The notes under the pieces are model-generated. The model had not been told where the DNA came from. It ran no database searches and saw only the letters and a program-made list of their open reading frames with translations. Positions 36,582-48,672 of a stretch of 64,000 nt of DNA are shown here, in pieces. The stretch's first letter is position 1, and each line of letters opens with the position of its first letter. Source of the stretch: Blastomyces gilchristii SLH14081 (Eukaryota > Ascomycota > Eurotiomycetes > Onygenales > Ajellomycetaceae); NCBI RefSeq assembly GCF_000003855.2, contig NW_003101664.1, positions 186,001 through 250,000 of the forward strand, written 5' to 3'. The position numbers and the translations under genes were made by a program.

Positions 36582-36761
36582 TGTAATTCAAAGGTTGCTT
36601 AAGTCAGTGTATGATTACAGGCGTACGCCGGCTTCTTATATATTGTAATATCATACGCTAAATTAATTAGTGGCCGCTATGACCTCTCTTTACATTTGTA
36701 CACTAGTAGTTCAGAAGCAGCCGCGTTATTATCTGACAGTTGTATATTCTTTCAAATCACA
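36582..36761 (-). repeat. gamma LTR (left)
   Basis: 180 bp, TGTAATTCAAAGG to AAATCACA. It keeps CpG sites in its left half (GGCGTACGCCGG) while its right half is mutated; the partner LTR shows the opposite pattern. Confidence 0.88.
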
Positions 36762-39700
36762 TTCTCTCTTACCAGATTCAGTCATGCTCATGTAATCATG
36801 TCATACACTCTAGCTTCATGCGGATTAGCTCGCCACTAGCATTTCACAATTATGTGACCTATCTCTGATTCAGCTAGCATCTCATGTACACTCTTACAAA
36901 GAAACTTTCACTATATTACATCACTTATTCACTAACCTTTCTCATTCTTCAATCATCATCTTCATCATTGTCATCATTAAATGTCATCATCTTATCTAAG
37001 ATTTCTATTTCTTCTTCTATTCAATTCTTTTCATCTGTTCATCTATCATATTATATGCATTTCTGGTAATGACTTCCTGTTCTTATAACAAGCATTCTCA
37101 TAGTGCTCATACTGAGCAGTTCATTAGCAGTAAGTGTAATATGTTGTGAAATATAGTCAGAACTTGTTTATCTTCTAATAATTGTCAGAATGTACTATTA
37201 TAAATGATACATCTTCTTCATCTTCTTATATACTCTCAATCATTTCCTTCTCAGTGAGTTTCTGATTGTGTTTTCTGACACAATTTTGCATAGATGCAGA
37301 TGCTGATATATTGTTTTTATTTATATAGAATCTTCATGTGTTGACAGATCTGTATTTATCAATAATAGTGAACTCAGTACTGAATCATTGATTGAGAACT
37401 TAAAGAATGTGATAATGAAGAAATTGTCTGTGTTATATATAATCAGGTCTTCTGTATTCTCTCTTGCCTCTTCTGTCACTTCTTTCTCTGCTGCTCTCTC
37501 TTAATCTTCTACACTTATTTCTGTGTCTGATTCTTTCACTCTCACTATCTCTGTTCTTATAATCTCTACTTCTGCTACTTCTGATTTTATCATCTCTGCT
37601 TTCATTATCAGCTCTTCTCATTTTAAGAAGATATTGTATAGACTTAATAAATCATCTCTCTCAGTGTGTACACTTTCATCCTTCTTATCAACTCTCAGAA
37701 TAATTTATTATATAAAAACTGTGTATGATACAACTATCTGAAGCTCAGTCATAGACACTGATTATTATATTCATTTTAAATATTCATGATGAGATAATTA
37801 TTTATTCATATCAGAGAATCACTCTCTCTCTTAACAGTGTTAAGATTGTAAGTCTTTTTCTTTTTCATCTTTTCTTTCTGATGCTGATTTTTCTGTTCTT
37901 AGAAGAAATTGTTATGAGTTTTACTGTGTACAAAGTCATGACATTTATAGATATTAAGAAGCTTTTCATAACTGTAAAGTTCAATATTGCAGAGATATCT
38001 ACTCTAATAAATTTCTTCAGAATAATAGATCTGTATTAATCTATTCTCTGATATCTGTCATCTGACTTTATGATGCAGATGAAAGATATTCATGTTTTCA
38101 GAAATAAGAATGCAGATGTTGTACTCTTTTATACTTATAAGCATGAGATTCATACATCTTGTCTGAGATATTATCATGGAAATGAGTCATTTACATGCTA
38201 TGTTCTGCTTTCTGCATTTCTCTGTGTTTCTCTCTCTCTCTCTGAGAAGTCTCATATTTGTTGTAATTACATGTATAATTCTAAGATCAGTGAGTGTTCA
38301 TTCAGTAGTTATTATTCCTACTTTTACAGTTTCATACACTAACAATAGTTCTTAGTTACTTCAGTGTCAGAGATTATTTTAATTGAAGATAATAACACTG
38401 CTGAGACTATCTTCTCTCACTTTTAAGCTTCTTCTATCACTTTCTCTTTCTTCTCTGTGAGAAAGGTTGTATATATATCAAGTTATAAGTATTCAGTTTC
38501 AGATGACTTCTATTATTATTTATTCAGTTCTGTATCTTCTTCTTCTTCTATTTCTTCTGTTTTCACTCTCTCTGCTCTGGCTTCTGATTCTGTGAGTCTC
38601 ATACTCTTCTTCAATTTCTCTATGCATATGCATGTGCATTTCTATATTGACATTTCAGTCAATCTTGTGATAAATGACATTAATATTATACACAGAGCAG
38701 TAGAGAAATCAGAGATATATACAGTATTATTGTAAGAGCAGCTTGCAGCTCTTGAATCTCTTATAGATCTTGAGTTTTAAGATTTTCTTTGTTTTTGACA
38801 TTTTTCAAGTGATGTGATGTTGAAAATAGATTAAATGTATAATATATGAAAATGAATAAAGTATATATGATAATATTTGTCTTTTACAGCTGACTCTTAC
38901 AGTTAATGACTAATTCATTATTTCTTTTCTTTTCTTATACTTTTCTCTTTATCTGTTAGTTACTACTCTTACACAATCTCTATATAATATAGTATTCAGT
39001 GACTAGGTTCAGCAGCTTTCATCTTTTATAATTCTGTCTTATACATTATACTGTCTCTCTTCACCTGCTTAGATTACTACAGTGAACAGCTCATTGAAAC
39101 TAATCTCATCTGATCTCTGAGTATTCTTAGAAGTCAAGATGACTTAGTCTCACATATCTGTGAATATTTCAGATAGTTCATTCTCTGTAATCTCTGCAAT
39201 TGAACTGATATAAACAGTTAAATTCAACTCTGAATTTCTTTTTCTTCTGTAATCTGACTCATATATAAGTCTGCTGCTTTGAGATTATTCTTTACTATAT
39301 TACACTCACTGTCTGCAGTATATTATCATACAATCAGCTAGAGTCTTATTACTTATTGAAGTGTAGCATTCATCTGATTTCTTCATTTCTTCTCATTCTT
39401 TTCTTATAATCATGAAAAGATCAGAATAAGTGAGATTATCTGATTTATAAGTGTCTATGATTTCTCTTACTTTGTGAGACTTTTCAATTATAAGTCTCTT
39501 CTTTTTCAATACTGATGATAGTGCTGTGAATAATTATAATCTACTCAGATCTTACATCTTTGCTTTTATAAGTCATGAATTATTGATTAAGTTGTATAAG
39601 ATCTGTTTCTCTGATTCTTTCAATACATACATTCTCAGAGAATGTAATTTGAGTATTTTATATAACTTAACTTATCTAGGTTGAAACTTCTCAGAACTCT

Positions 39701-39782
39701 CATTGTATATAAAAACTCATATTCTCATCTTGAGATTCAATTTCTTAACTAGTGAGTCTCATATTCTTTTCAATTGAATTGC

Positions 39783-39995
39783 TCAGTTCAGAAGTAACTT
39801 ATTAGCTTTTGCACATGTGTGACTGATCTCTTTCAATCTTGATTCTGCATCTGCAACTGCTGTGTCTGTAACTGCTACTACTGTGTTCATAACTGCTATT
39901 TCTGCTGTGTTCATGACTGTTGCATCTGCAACTGCTGTTCTCTCTCTCATCTTTTCTGAAGCATTCTTCAGAATGCGCGGATGCAATTCATACAA
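39783..39995 (-). pseudogene. gamma integrase-downstream remnant
   Basis: Minus-strand frame with YELHPRILKN then SRLKEISHTCAKANKLLLN, resembling the stretch after the integrase core of gypsy elements. In the middle lies a low-complexity Ala/Val/Thr/Met repeat (AVADATVMNTAEIAVMNTVV) from expansion of an ACTGCTGTGTTCATA-like unit. Confidence 0.55.
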
Positions 39996-40073
39996 CAGAT
40001 AGAATGATGAATACTTGAAGACTGCATACTGTCAAATCTGTGTGGCCAGTAGCACCTGCCTGAGATATTCATT

Positions 40074-40586
40074 TCATAGTCTTGTAGGCTTGCTCACTAG
40101 ATATTTCATCAGCATATTGCTCAAGATTTCATTTAAGTGTTTCATCTTCCTGTTTGTCTGTGAATGATATGATGTTGTTCTACAATGTCTTGTCTGTAAC
40201 TGGCTCACAAAATGCCTCACTGCTTCTTCTACAAGGTTTGCACTGTTATCAGTTAGAATCTCGCGCGGCATTTCATAGTTGACATAGATCTCATCATGTG
40301 TAGTCACCTGTCTGTGTAAATGTTCGATCTCCCGCTGCAGGCCTAAGATCTGGTTTTCTCTATTCTTATTGATGGTGGCGATTGCGTCGGCGAAGCTCTT
40401 CATAGTGGATGCTTGATCCGCAGCGAATGTCAATTGTTGTTTAGCTTTCACCTCAGCCTGCCACTGTGTACACAAGGCCTCAATCTCATTTAGAATCCTT
40501 GTACATGTACAGAGCTTTGATTCCAGTTCAGCAGTCTCAGCTGCTTTTCTTACTGCTTTAAGTAAACTCTCTGAGAGGTTCTGCAT
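40074..40586 (-). pseudogene. gag-like coiled coil fused to integrase fragment
   Basis: 170 codons open on the minus strand, the longest surviving frame in the island. The first 90 or so residues are a coiled coil (ESLLKAVRKAAETAELESKL; QILGLQREIEHLHRQ). The rest is a Ty3/gypsy integrase core with NYEMPREILTDNSANLVEEA and TTSYHSQTNRKMKHLNEIL, corresponding to YGxPREIVTDNGxxL...YHPxTNGxxERxN. The joint, near 40307, skips everything normally between gag and integrase, so this looks like an internal deletion fused in frame. Several CpG sites survive here, unlike the surroundings. Confidence 0.7.
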
Positions 40587-41056
40587 ATCTTTCAGTTCAG
40601 ATAGCAGAGAAGGGTGTTATTCATATTAACTAGAGAAGGTATTCATTTCAGTGATTTCTTATTAATTATATAATGTCTATTATTATATCACTGTATCATT
40701 ATATCACTATATTATTATATGATTTCTGTTATCATTATACAACTCTGATAATGATCATCTCTCTCTTTTATCTCTTTGAGTGAAGAGCAGTTTTCTTTGA
40801 ATCTGATTCATCACTCTCATCTCTTTTCTCACATCTTATTTATTTGCATACATGGCATTCACCTGGGTATGAAGTTTTCCCTTAACAAGTGAAGTAGTAT
40901 CAATCAGATGCTCTTTCACTCACTGCTCTTCATATACTATCTTTTGAGATATTCTAGAATCACACTGGCATGATAACTATAAATCACTTTATAGACAGAA
41001 TTATCACACTCTGAAGAAGCCTGCACTTCTCACTGGTTTTTAGACATGCTATCAGA

Positions 41057-41236
41057 TATGATTTAAAGGTTGCTTAAGTCAGTGTATAATTACAGATGTA
41101 CACCGGCTTCTTATATATTATAATATTGTACACTAAATTAATTAGTGGCCGCTATGGCCCCCCTTTACATTCATACGCTAGTAGTTCGGAAGCGGCTGCG
41201 TTATTATCCGACGGTCATACGTTCTTCTGAATCACA
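41057..41236 (-). repeat. gamma LTR (right)
   Basis: 180 bp, TATGATTTAAAGG to GAATCACA, paired with 36582-36761. CpG sites are kept in its right half (about 41165-41222). Confidence 0.88.
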
Positions 41237-41394
41237 ATTATAACATGAACTTAGAGATATAAGAATTATCAATTCTTTATTTCTTTCTCTTCTTTATCTT
41301 CTATGAATATATTTGTCAGAAGAGAAGTTAATTTTGAGAAAATATCTTCTTAATTTCTTCTCTTCTTTAACTTCTTATAATCACTGATATAGTG

Positions 41395-41440
41395 ATTATC
41401 AGCTTCACAGTTGAAACAGAGATCTTTATTAAATCTTTTT
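41395..41440 (-). pseudogene. alpha-2 gag zinc-knuckle remnant
   Basis: Minus-strand reading gives LCFNCEADNHYISDY, a CCHC zinc knuckle (CxxCxxxxHxxxxC) with the final Cys replaced by Tyr. The homologous site in alpha-1 is at about 52095-52140. Confidence 0.6.
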
Positions 41441-42354
41441 TAATATTTCTTTATAATGAGTGAAGAATTAGAATACTTGAAATTCTTCTTTACTTTCTCT
41501 GCACTGAAGCTGTCACAGCACTGTTTAGATTCTGTTATTAATTACTTAGAAGAGATTTTATTAGTCTTTTTCTCAGAAAATTGATTATTCAAATAAATTC
41601 AGAAAGTCAGGTTGACAAGCTCAGTATAATTAATAAGTAAACTCTGATATTATAATATTATTATTCACATCTTATAAGTCAGCTTTATGAGATAAAACTG
41701 TGTTTTTAATTAATCTAAATTATCAGTCAATTTCTCTCAATATTCTTCAAATCTTATATTGAAATCAGAAGAATTCTCATTATCTTATTAATATAATAAG
41801 TTGAATTAATACACTGCTGTGAAGCTGTGATTGCAGTGATCTTTGATTTAATTCAGTAGAAAGTTCTTGAATTCTTCTCAAGTTATAATAGTATTAATAT
41901 GCTCAAGCTCTCTCTTCTTGATGACTTAAGTAGTCACAGAGATGTCTTCAAGAAGGTTGACAGCATAGATTACTTATATCTCATGAGTATTATACTGACT
42001 CAGATTAAGGTGAAATTTTCATTCAAGAGTACAGATAAAGCTGTGAAATTCAGATAAGATGTTTCTCTTATATCTCAGAGAATCTCTGATCTTAATCTCT
42101 CTATCTCTATGATAGATGTAGATGTGTAGAGGCTGTGACAGTGATAGAGCAGTTGAAGAGCTCATGTTAAAATGTGCAGCAGATTCAGAAATCTCGGATT
42201 TCTGCTGAGATAGAGATGTACACACTCTAGAAAATAATGTAGTGTTTTCTTCAGAGAGTGAGGTTGAGTCAGTCTCAGTGTGAGTGCATAAGACTATATC
42301 AGTCTGTTAGAGCTTGACTGATTCAAACTTATAATCAGATAAAGTAATTCAAAT

Positions 42355-42886
42355 TGTAATATAACAGAACTGAAGTAATGACTAGTCAGCAGTGTTATAT
42401 AGAGATAGTTATTTAAGAAGCTGTATGAGTAAGCTTGACTATCTTGCTTGAATAGCAAGCTCATAGACTACAGGGTTATTACAAGAATATCACAGATGTG
42501 ATACTTAGTATACTAAGAAGATTATATGAGACATGCAGTAACTCTTATATATATTTTAGTAGAAGAAAAATGAATTGCTGCTTCTTTGATGAGAAGTCAG
42601 TATCTAGCTATTCTATATAGACAATGAGTGAATACTCTTCTCTCATTTCATGAGTGAGAATAGTCAGAGTGATACCTCAGCAGCATCTCATTATCAAGAA
42701 AGAGTAATCTGCTGATCTTATATAGAAGCAGAGTTCTCATATCCATCAATCAGATCTTTCTATGATATATCCGAATAATGTCATAGAGTGGTTGAAAATC
42801 AGTTTGAATGAGATGAAATTATCTGCATGAAAGCAATGAACCGTGTGGAACCGCAGCAGAGCCTTGGCGCTGCTGAGAGCGTGACA
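42355..42886 (-). repeat. alpha-2 LTR (right; 5' LTR in transcript sense)
   Basis: 532 bp. Its last 60 bp (about 42830-42886) keep GC and CpG (for example GCCTTGGCGCTGCTGAGAGC), whereas the three other alpha LTRs are mutated there. This makes it the best guide to the ancestral alpha LTR end. Confidence 0.9.
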
Positions 42887-43738
42887 CATAGTGACTCTGA
42901 GTAATGTTGAAATTATAATAATAATAAATAGCTGATATACATGTAACTCAATAACTTCAATATAAAGAGATTTAATAATTAACTCATGCAATTTCAACAT
43001 CTACAGAATCAGATATAAAAGTGCTGAAAGAATACTTAGATACTTCTGTATATTTCAATACTTCTGATCTCACTCTCTACTCATTATGAAGAATGAAAAT
43101 GCTTATAAAACTGAGTATAGATAAAGATTTCATCAGTTTATTAATTAATCAAGATTGATATATCAATGAATAATTGAAGAATTACATGAAATAGAAGTTT
43201 CATTTATGAATGAAAGCATGTAAATCAGTGTTGTGAATATCTGACAATATCATCAAATATCTTGATATTCTGTTTCAAGACACTGCTATACAATAGAAAG
43301 TATTAGATTGATTACAGAGTGTCTGACAGAGAAACACTTCTCTTATAATATTCATCTCTGACTTTAACATCAAGATTCTAGAAGCAGATGACTAATCTTG
43401 AGAGAATTAAATAAAGATTAGCATGCTTAAGAAGATATTAACTTTCAAACTCTTACAGACTCTTATAAGTGCAGACAAAGATCAGACTTATAAAGACTTC
43501 TGCACACAGCTCTGAATAATGAATAACTGTCTTATCAAGCTCAAGAATATACAGAACAGTGATAGAAGATATTACATCTCAGTAACTCATACACCTGCAC
43601 TGAGAAATAACAATAATGCAGATGTCATGAATTGAGTAGACTCAAATGTCTATATATAAGCAAGAGTCTCTACTGTCTGAACAGACTTCTGAGTTTCTGA
43701 GATCACTTCTGAAGAAGTCACTGATTGATATTAATATG

Positions 43739-43790
43739 AAGTGTGTATCAACTGTAACTGATCAGAACACATTGCTTTCAACTACTAATT
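43739..43790 (+). pseudogene. beta gag zinc-knuckle remnant
   Basis: Plus-strand reading gives VCINCN, a stop, then SEHIAFNY, which fits the CxxCxxxGHIAxxC gag knuckle with the last Cys changed to Tyr and one codon turned into a stop. Confidence 0.55.
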
Positions 43791-44658
43791 AATCTATATG
43801 TCTTCACACTCAAGAGAAAGATCAGTGTCTGTTCACATCAATTACATTGCAGTGAAGAAAGATTCAGAAGATAACTACAAGAATACTTCAGTGAAACAGG
43901 GAAAAGATTAGCTTCTATTTAAATTTATAAACAGAAGCTTGAAGAGGTCAGATAACAATAATTTAAAGAGAAGATAATAATGAATATGATTCTTGTATCT
44001 ACTATGATTGATAATATATATAATATGAAAGTCATGGTAGACAGTGATCTATATTACTATACAATAATAAAATCTTCAGTTGTGAGATGTTATAATCTTC
44101 AGTGTATTTCTCTATTAAAACTCTGACTTCTTGCAGAATTTAATGATTCAAAGAACATTTATATCTGTTATAAAATAAAGCTGATTATAGATGTGAAAGA
44201 ATATCAGTATAAAGATATCTATACATATGAAGTTGATAATCTTGATTATAATCTTATATTAGAACTTATCTGACTATCTGAACAAGATATCTTATTAAAC
44301 ACTTGAAATAGAAGCTTAATATTTTCTAACAATGATAGAGTTCATGAAGATGATATTCACAAGATTATGAATCTAACACAGATCTCTGTCAACACATATG
44401 AAATACTCTGAAAAAGAAGTCATTATTAAAATCACTGATAGAGTCACTGATAAGTTCACTGATAGCAGAATTATATATTAATCTATTTCATCAGTCTGAC
44501 TAATATTAAAAAGACTCTAGAAAAGTTATTCTGTATTATAATAACAGATTCTTATATAAAACTTTCTTAATAATATCATGAATATCTAAATGTCTTCTGA
44601 TAAGATAATATTATAAATATATCTCTCTTACAAGATTCTGAAGTGAATCACAGTATTA

Positions 44659-45728
44659 GCCCGGTGATGTAGTGGTTAACTACACTATCATGAAGCCTCA
44701 ATTAACGGCCTTCCCCCCGGGGAATGAATGTCAAGAGAAGGCAGGTTCAAACCCTGCAAGAGTCATCTTAATCACAGCTTTCACTGTTAAGTTATAAAAC
44801 AGTATCAGAGGCCTCTGAATGCACTATAGTGAATCATTATCAAGCTTAAGATGTTTATCTCAGAGGTTTTCAGACACTAATTCTCACTGATTTTAGAGTT
44901 AACAGTCTCTCAGATACTTTAAGTTAGATCAGTACTAGAGTGATTGAGATCTAGAGTGTCTGCAGAATAGTAAATCATTATCAAGCTTAACTGATCAGAT
45001 CTCATCTCTCTCACTCTAGACACTCACTTCTAGAGAATGAGATTTAAAAACTATTCAATTAGAACACTCTGAGCCTAGTAAGAACCTAGATGAGATGAGA
45101 TCTAGGTATTCTTAATAGGTGATTAGTGTAAGTAAGACTGTGACAGTCAATTAATAGGCTGAAATACTGAGATTGACAGCTGAAAGATTAGAGACTTAAC
45201 TAGAATTGAGTAGCTCTGATATTATTCTTAGTGAGAATCTCACTTATGAGTAAGCTAGTTACAGAAGCTAGCTGAGCAGTGACTCTTTAGAGAGAATGAT
45301 AATCTCTGAAGCAGGCCTGAGAGAACAGAGGCAGCAGTCAGTTATATAGAATGTTAAAATATGTATATAGCTTAAGATGTAAACTGCAGAGATCTTATTC
45401 TATAACTCTTATTACTGTACTTATTTCTTTCTGTTCTTTTCTATCTATCTATTTAATGTGTCTATCTTTAAGACTATGTTCTCTTTTCCTTTGTCATGAT
45501 ATTTTCAAATGATTTTAAAGTATTAATAGATGTTGAAATACTGCAATTTATAAACAGTTTTTGTATTCTAGGCTGAAATTTTCTGATTTTGCATATCTGA
45601 AATTGATAAGTGTATAATAGTTGACTCTATAGATATAGGAAAAACTCTGAGAACTAAAGGTTCTTAGATAGATGTCATAGTCTCTGACTGTATACATCTA
45701 TAATTGAAGAATAATAATAATAATAATA
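44659..45728 (+). mobile_element. tRNA-headed SINE-like retroposon, copy 2
   Basis: 1070-bp insert in beta, flanked by an exact 14-bp duplication GAATCACAGTATTA (44645-44658 and 45729-45742). This copy is less mutated than copy 1. The head begins GCCCGGTGA, followed by a perfect 4-bp D-stem (TGTA...TACA around GTGGTTAAC), and 44741-44757 forms a perfect T-arm (GCAGG, loop TTCAAAC, CCTGC) containing a box-B-like GGTTCAAACCC. Between them is a CCCCCCGGGG stretch that could be a long variable arm. The rest (about 960 bp) is unrelated body ending in AAT repeats. No open frame. At about 1.1 kb it is long for a SINE. Confidence 0.85.
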
Positions 45729-45899
45729 GAATCACAGTATTAAGTTAGAGAAAAAGAATGATAAGAACTCTGAACTATCATGAAACTCTTTTTATAACAT
45801 ATTTTAAGATGAACTTCTTCTTCTTTGAAAGACACTCAATGATCTGTTGAATAAAGAATTCATATATATTAGCAACTCTTCTGCTACAGCTCTTATTCT

Positions 45900-46460
45900 C
45901 TTTACAAAGAAATCAGATAAAGAACTCTGATTCTGTATAAACTACTAAGATCTGAACAGATTGATAAAGAAAGATCAATATTCTTTATCTCTTATCAATA
46001 AAATTCTAGCATGAATCAGATGAGCTCAATAATTTATAAAACTAGATATCATCACTGTGTTTCATAAGATTTATATCACTGAAGAAGATGAATAGCTTAC
46101 AGCATTCTGAACATGTTATAATCTCTTTAAATAAATAGTCACACTCTTTAAACTAACTAATGTCTTCAGTACATTTCAGAAGTATATCAACTGAGTGCTC
46201 TGAGATTTTCTTGATAAGTTTGTATCTACTTATCTGAATAACATTCTCATCTTCACTGATGAATTCAGAAAAGAATATCAAGAATATATATGAAAGATAT
46301 TACAACAGCTATAAGAAGTAGAACTACTAATAGATATTGATAAGTGTGATTTTGAAGTCAAGAGTATCAAGTATCTGAGTTTTATTATAGAAGCTGATAA
46401 GAGAATTTGAATAAATTCTGAGAAAGTCTCTGTCATTCTTGAATAAAAAGCTCTGTGTAC
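45900..46460 (+). pseudogene. beta reverse transcriptase remnant
   Basis: Plus-strand reading near 45906-46020 gives KKSDKELCFCINY, a stop, DLNRLIKKDQYSLSLINKIL, matching the gypsy signature KKxGxxLRFCVDYRxLNRITKKDRYPLPLI. About 46225-46290 gives YLNNILIFTDEF in place of YLDDVLIYS. Stops sit at former Trp, Gln and Arg codons. Confidence 0.75.
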
Positions 46461-46756
46461 TGTGAAAGATGTATAAAGCTTCATCAGATTTACTAACTTC
46501 TATCAGCAATTTATATAAAACTTCTCAGATATCATGAGATCACTTATAAATCTTACTAAGAAAGACTCAGTATTTTAATAATCAGTGAATGCTGAAGCTG
46601 CATTTATATAGATGAAGAAGATGTTCATTAATATCTCTCTACTGATAATATTTAATTCTGATTATAAAATAGTTATTGAAGCTGATTTCTCTGACTATGT
46701 GATAGAAGAAGTGATATTGTAATATAATGATGAAGATATTCTATAATTATATATCT

Positions 46757-46990
46757 TTATGTCTAAGAAACTGAGTTCTGCTGAATACAATTATGAGATC
46801 TATGACAAGAAACTTCTCATGATTATATACTGTTTAGAAGAATGAGACTCTGAACTCTGAAGTGTCTCTGAATTTGAGATAGTTACAGATTATAAGAATC
46901 TCAAATACTTCACAACTATCTATAAACTTACTGAATGATAGATGCAATGATCTGAGTTTCTAAGCTGCTTTTATTTTATAATACACTACT
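46757..46990 (+). pseudogene. beta RNase H remnant
   Basis: Plus-strand reading gives FMSKKLSSAEYNYEIYDKKL then LMIIYCLEE, a stop, DSEL, then VTDYKNLKYF. This is the Ty3/gypsy RNase H pattern FxSxKLSPAExNYEIYDKELLAIVxCLEEWRxEL...TDHKNLEYF. The Trp of EEW has become TGA. Confidence 0.8.
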
Positions 46991-47599
46991 GTTCTGACAG
47001 CTAGAACTTGATGACAGATACTCTCTCACAACAAGAGCAAGATATGTTATTTAATATAACAGATACTCACTGAATGAATCAAGAGTACTAACTCTTGAAT
47101 CTGAAGATACTAGTTGATTAAGATGAAACAGCTTATGACATCATATATACTTCTTTAATTAGAACTGATATCAATATCTTCACTTTCTCTACACTGAATG
47201 AACTGTGATATACAGCAGCTCAGACTGATGAACTTCTTCAGATTCTCACTGAAGCAGTATATTAAGAAGCACTCTGATTTTCCTCAGAACTATATATAAG
47301 AACTGATATCTCAGAATGTTTAATTGATGATAATAACACTCTATAATTTCATGAATAATGCTGAGTCTCTCACTTCAAACTCTTACACACTCAGATAATG
47401 CAAGAGATACATAATTTGCATATAACTGATTATTCAGACTATGAATAACTGTATAGAATGATCTTCTGAGAATTCTACTGCTCTGAGATATTAAACAGTA
47501 TCAGATACTTTGTCTGAAACTGCAATCACTATTCTTCTGTTATCTTATAAAAGAACTGTAGAAAAGATCTACTGAAATCACTTAATATCTCTGATAGAA

Positions 47600-48150
47600 T
47601 CTGATAAGATATAGTAATTAACTTCACTGTTAATTTATCTGAGAGTAAGAGTTATAGAAACATTCTGATCATTGTTGACTGACTAAGTAAGAATGTAATA
47701 TTGAAATCTTGTAATAAGATAAATGCTGAACAAGTTGCTGAAGTCTTCTTACAGAGTTCATTCTATCAGATGCATGAGTTATTGAGATTAATAGTATTAA
47801 ATCAGAGCTGTCAATTCATGAGTACTCTCTGAATAAGAATCTGTCAAGTTCTCAAGATTACACACTATCTGTCAACTGTCTATCACTCTGAGACTGATAA
47901 TGTATCAGAATGAATAATTCAGACTGTAAAGAATTATCTTCATAAGTTCTATAATCACTTATAAGATGATTAATATAATCTTCTTCTACACACAGAGATT
48001 GCTATTAACAGTTAAGATGTTATTTTAACAGATATAAGCTCATTCTTTCTTACACATGAATATCACATGAAAGTGTTGAATCTTCTAGAGATTATATAGT
48101 TTACACTGAATCTCTGCAGTCTGATTCAGATTGCTGATAATATAGTAATA
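47600..48150 (+). pseudogene. beta integrase remnant
   Basis: Plus-strand reading near 47740-47960 gives FLQSSFYQMHELLRLIVLNQ and CQFMSTL, then ITHYLSTVYHSETDNVSE. This matches the integrase core (HGLPxxIVSDRGxQFTSxLW...LSTAFHPETDGQTER) with the catalytic DRG changed to NQS. Several stops interrupt it. Confidence 0.75.
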
Positions 48151-48672
48151 AAGCTTTAAGACATCTATGACTGAGCAGAAGCCTTCATGACAACTGTGAA
48201 ACAAGATTAAGAAGATTAAATCAATATCTGATGAGATTCTGCAGAGCAGTATAAGATAGAAGATCTTATGTAATTGAATCTCAAGAATATATAAATCACA
48301 TATTCATCTTATACACTAGACTACTGTCATATCAGATATAAAGTGATAGAAGTTCTAGATAGTTATAACTACTGTCTTAACACATTATCAGAGATTCATA
48401 ATGTATTTCATATAAGCTTACTCTGCTATACTGTCATTGATTCATTCTCTTCTCAGCTGACTTCTGACTGACAACTGCCAGACATCATAGAAGAAGATAA
48501 TGAGCTTGAGTGAGAGATTGAAGATATTCTTAATAAGAGATTCTGCAGCTGTAGCTGATAATATCTTATGAAATAAGTCAGCTATAATCAATCAATCTGA
48601 ACTCTGAGTTTCATGTTATCTGAAACAGCAGCTCTTGACTGATGAGAACTGCTTCTGAAAAGAGAGAGTTAA

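Larger units (their letters stand above)
36582..41236 (-). mobile_element. Short-LTR retroelement gamma, non-autonomous
   Basis: Bounded by two 180-bp LTRs and a short duplication (ATTA, possibly GATTA/AATTA) inside the gag region of alpha-2; alpha-1 at about 51955 shows the empty site. A purine-rich stretch (AAGAGAGAA on the minus strand) next to the left LTR supports minus orientation. The interior (4.3 kb) has a gag-like/integrase frame at 40074-40586 and integrase-downstream sequence at 39783-39995. No reverse transcriptase or RNase H is recognisable. The 3 kb downstream of integrase is unassigned. Confidence 0.8.
30923..42886 (-). mobile_element. LTR retrotransposon alpha-2 (Ty3/gypsy-like), interrupted
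   Basis: Bounded by 532-bp LTRs and an exact CATAG duplication (30918-30922 and 42887-42891). It is a second member of the alpha family, inserted into beta, and is collinear with alpha-1. Minus-strand remnants: gag zinc knuckle (about 41395-41440, CFNCEADNHYISDY with the last Cys changed to Tyr), reverse transcriptase (about 35480-35880, with a LHLCIDYRDLNKMT-like stretch and YLNNIL in place of YLDDIL), chromodomain-like end (33395-33577). About 480 bp of the integrase core present in alpha-1 (49041-49520) are missing near 34134. Without gamma it is about 7.3 kb. Confidence 0.88.

Noticed and set aside
37433..37741. Arg/Ser/Asp-rich minus-strand frame resembling an RS-domain protein
   Set aside because: It is the complement of mutated TCT/CTC-rich retroelement sequence inside gamma; composition alone produces the RS look.
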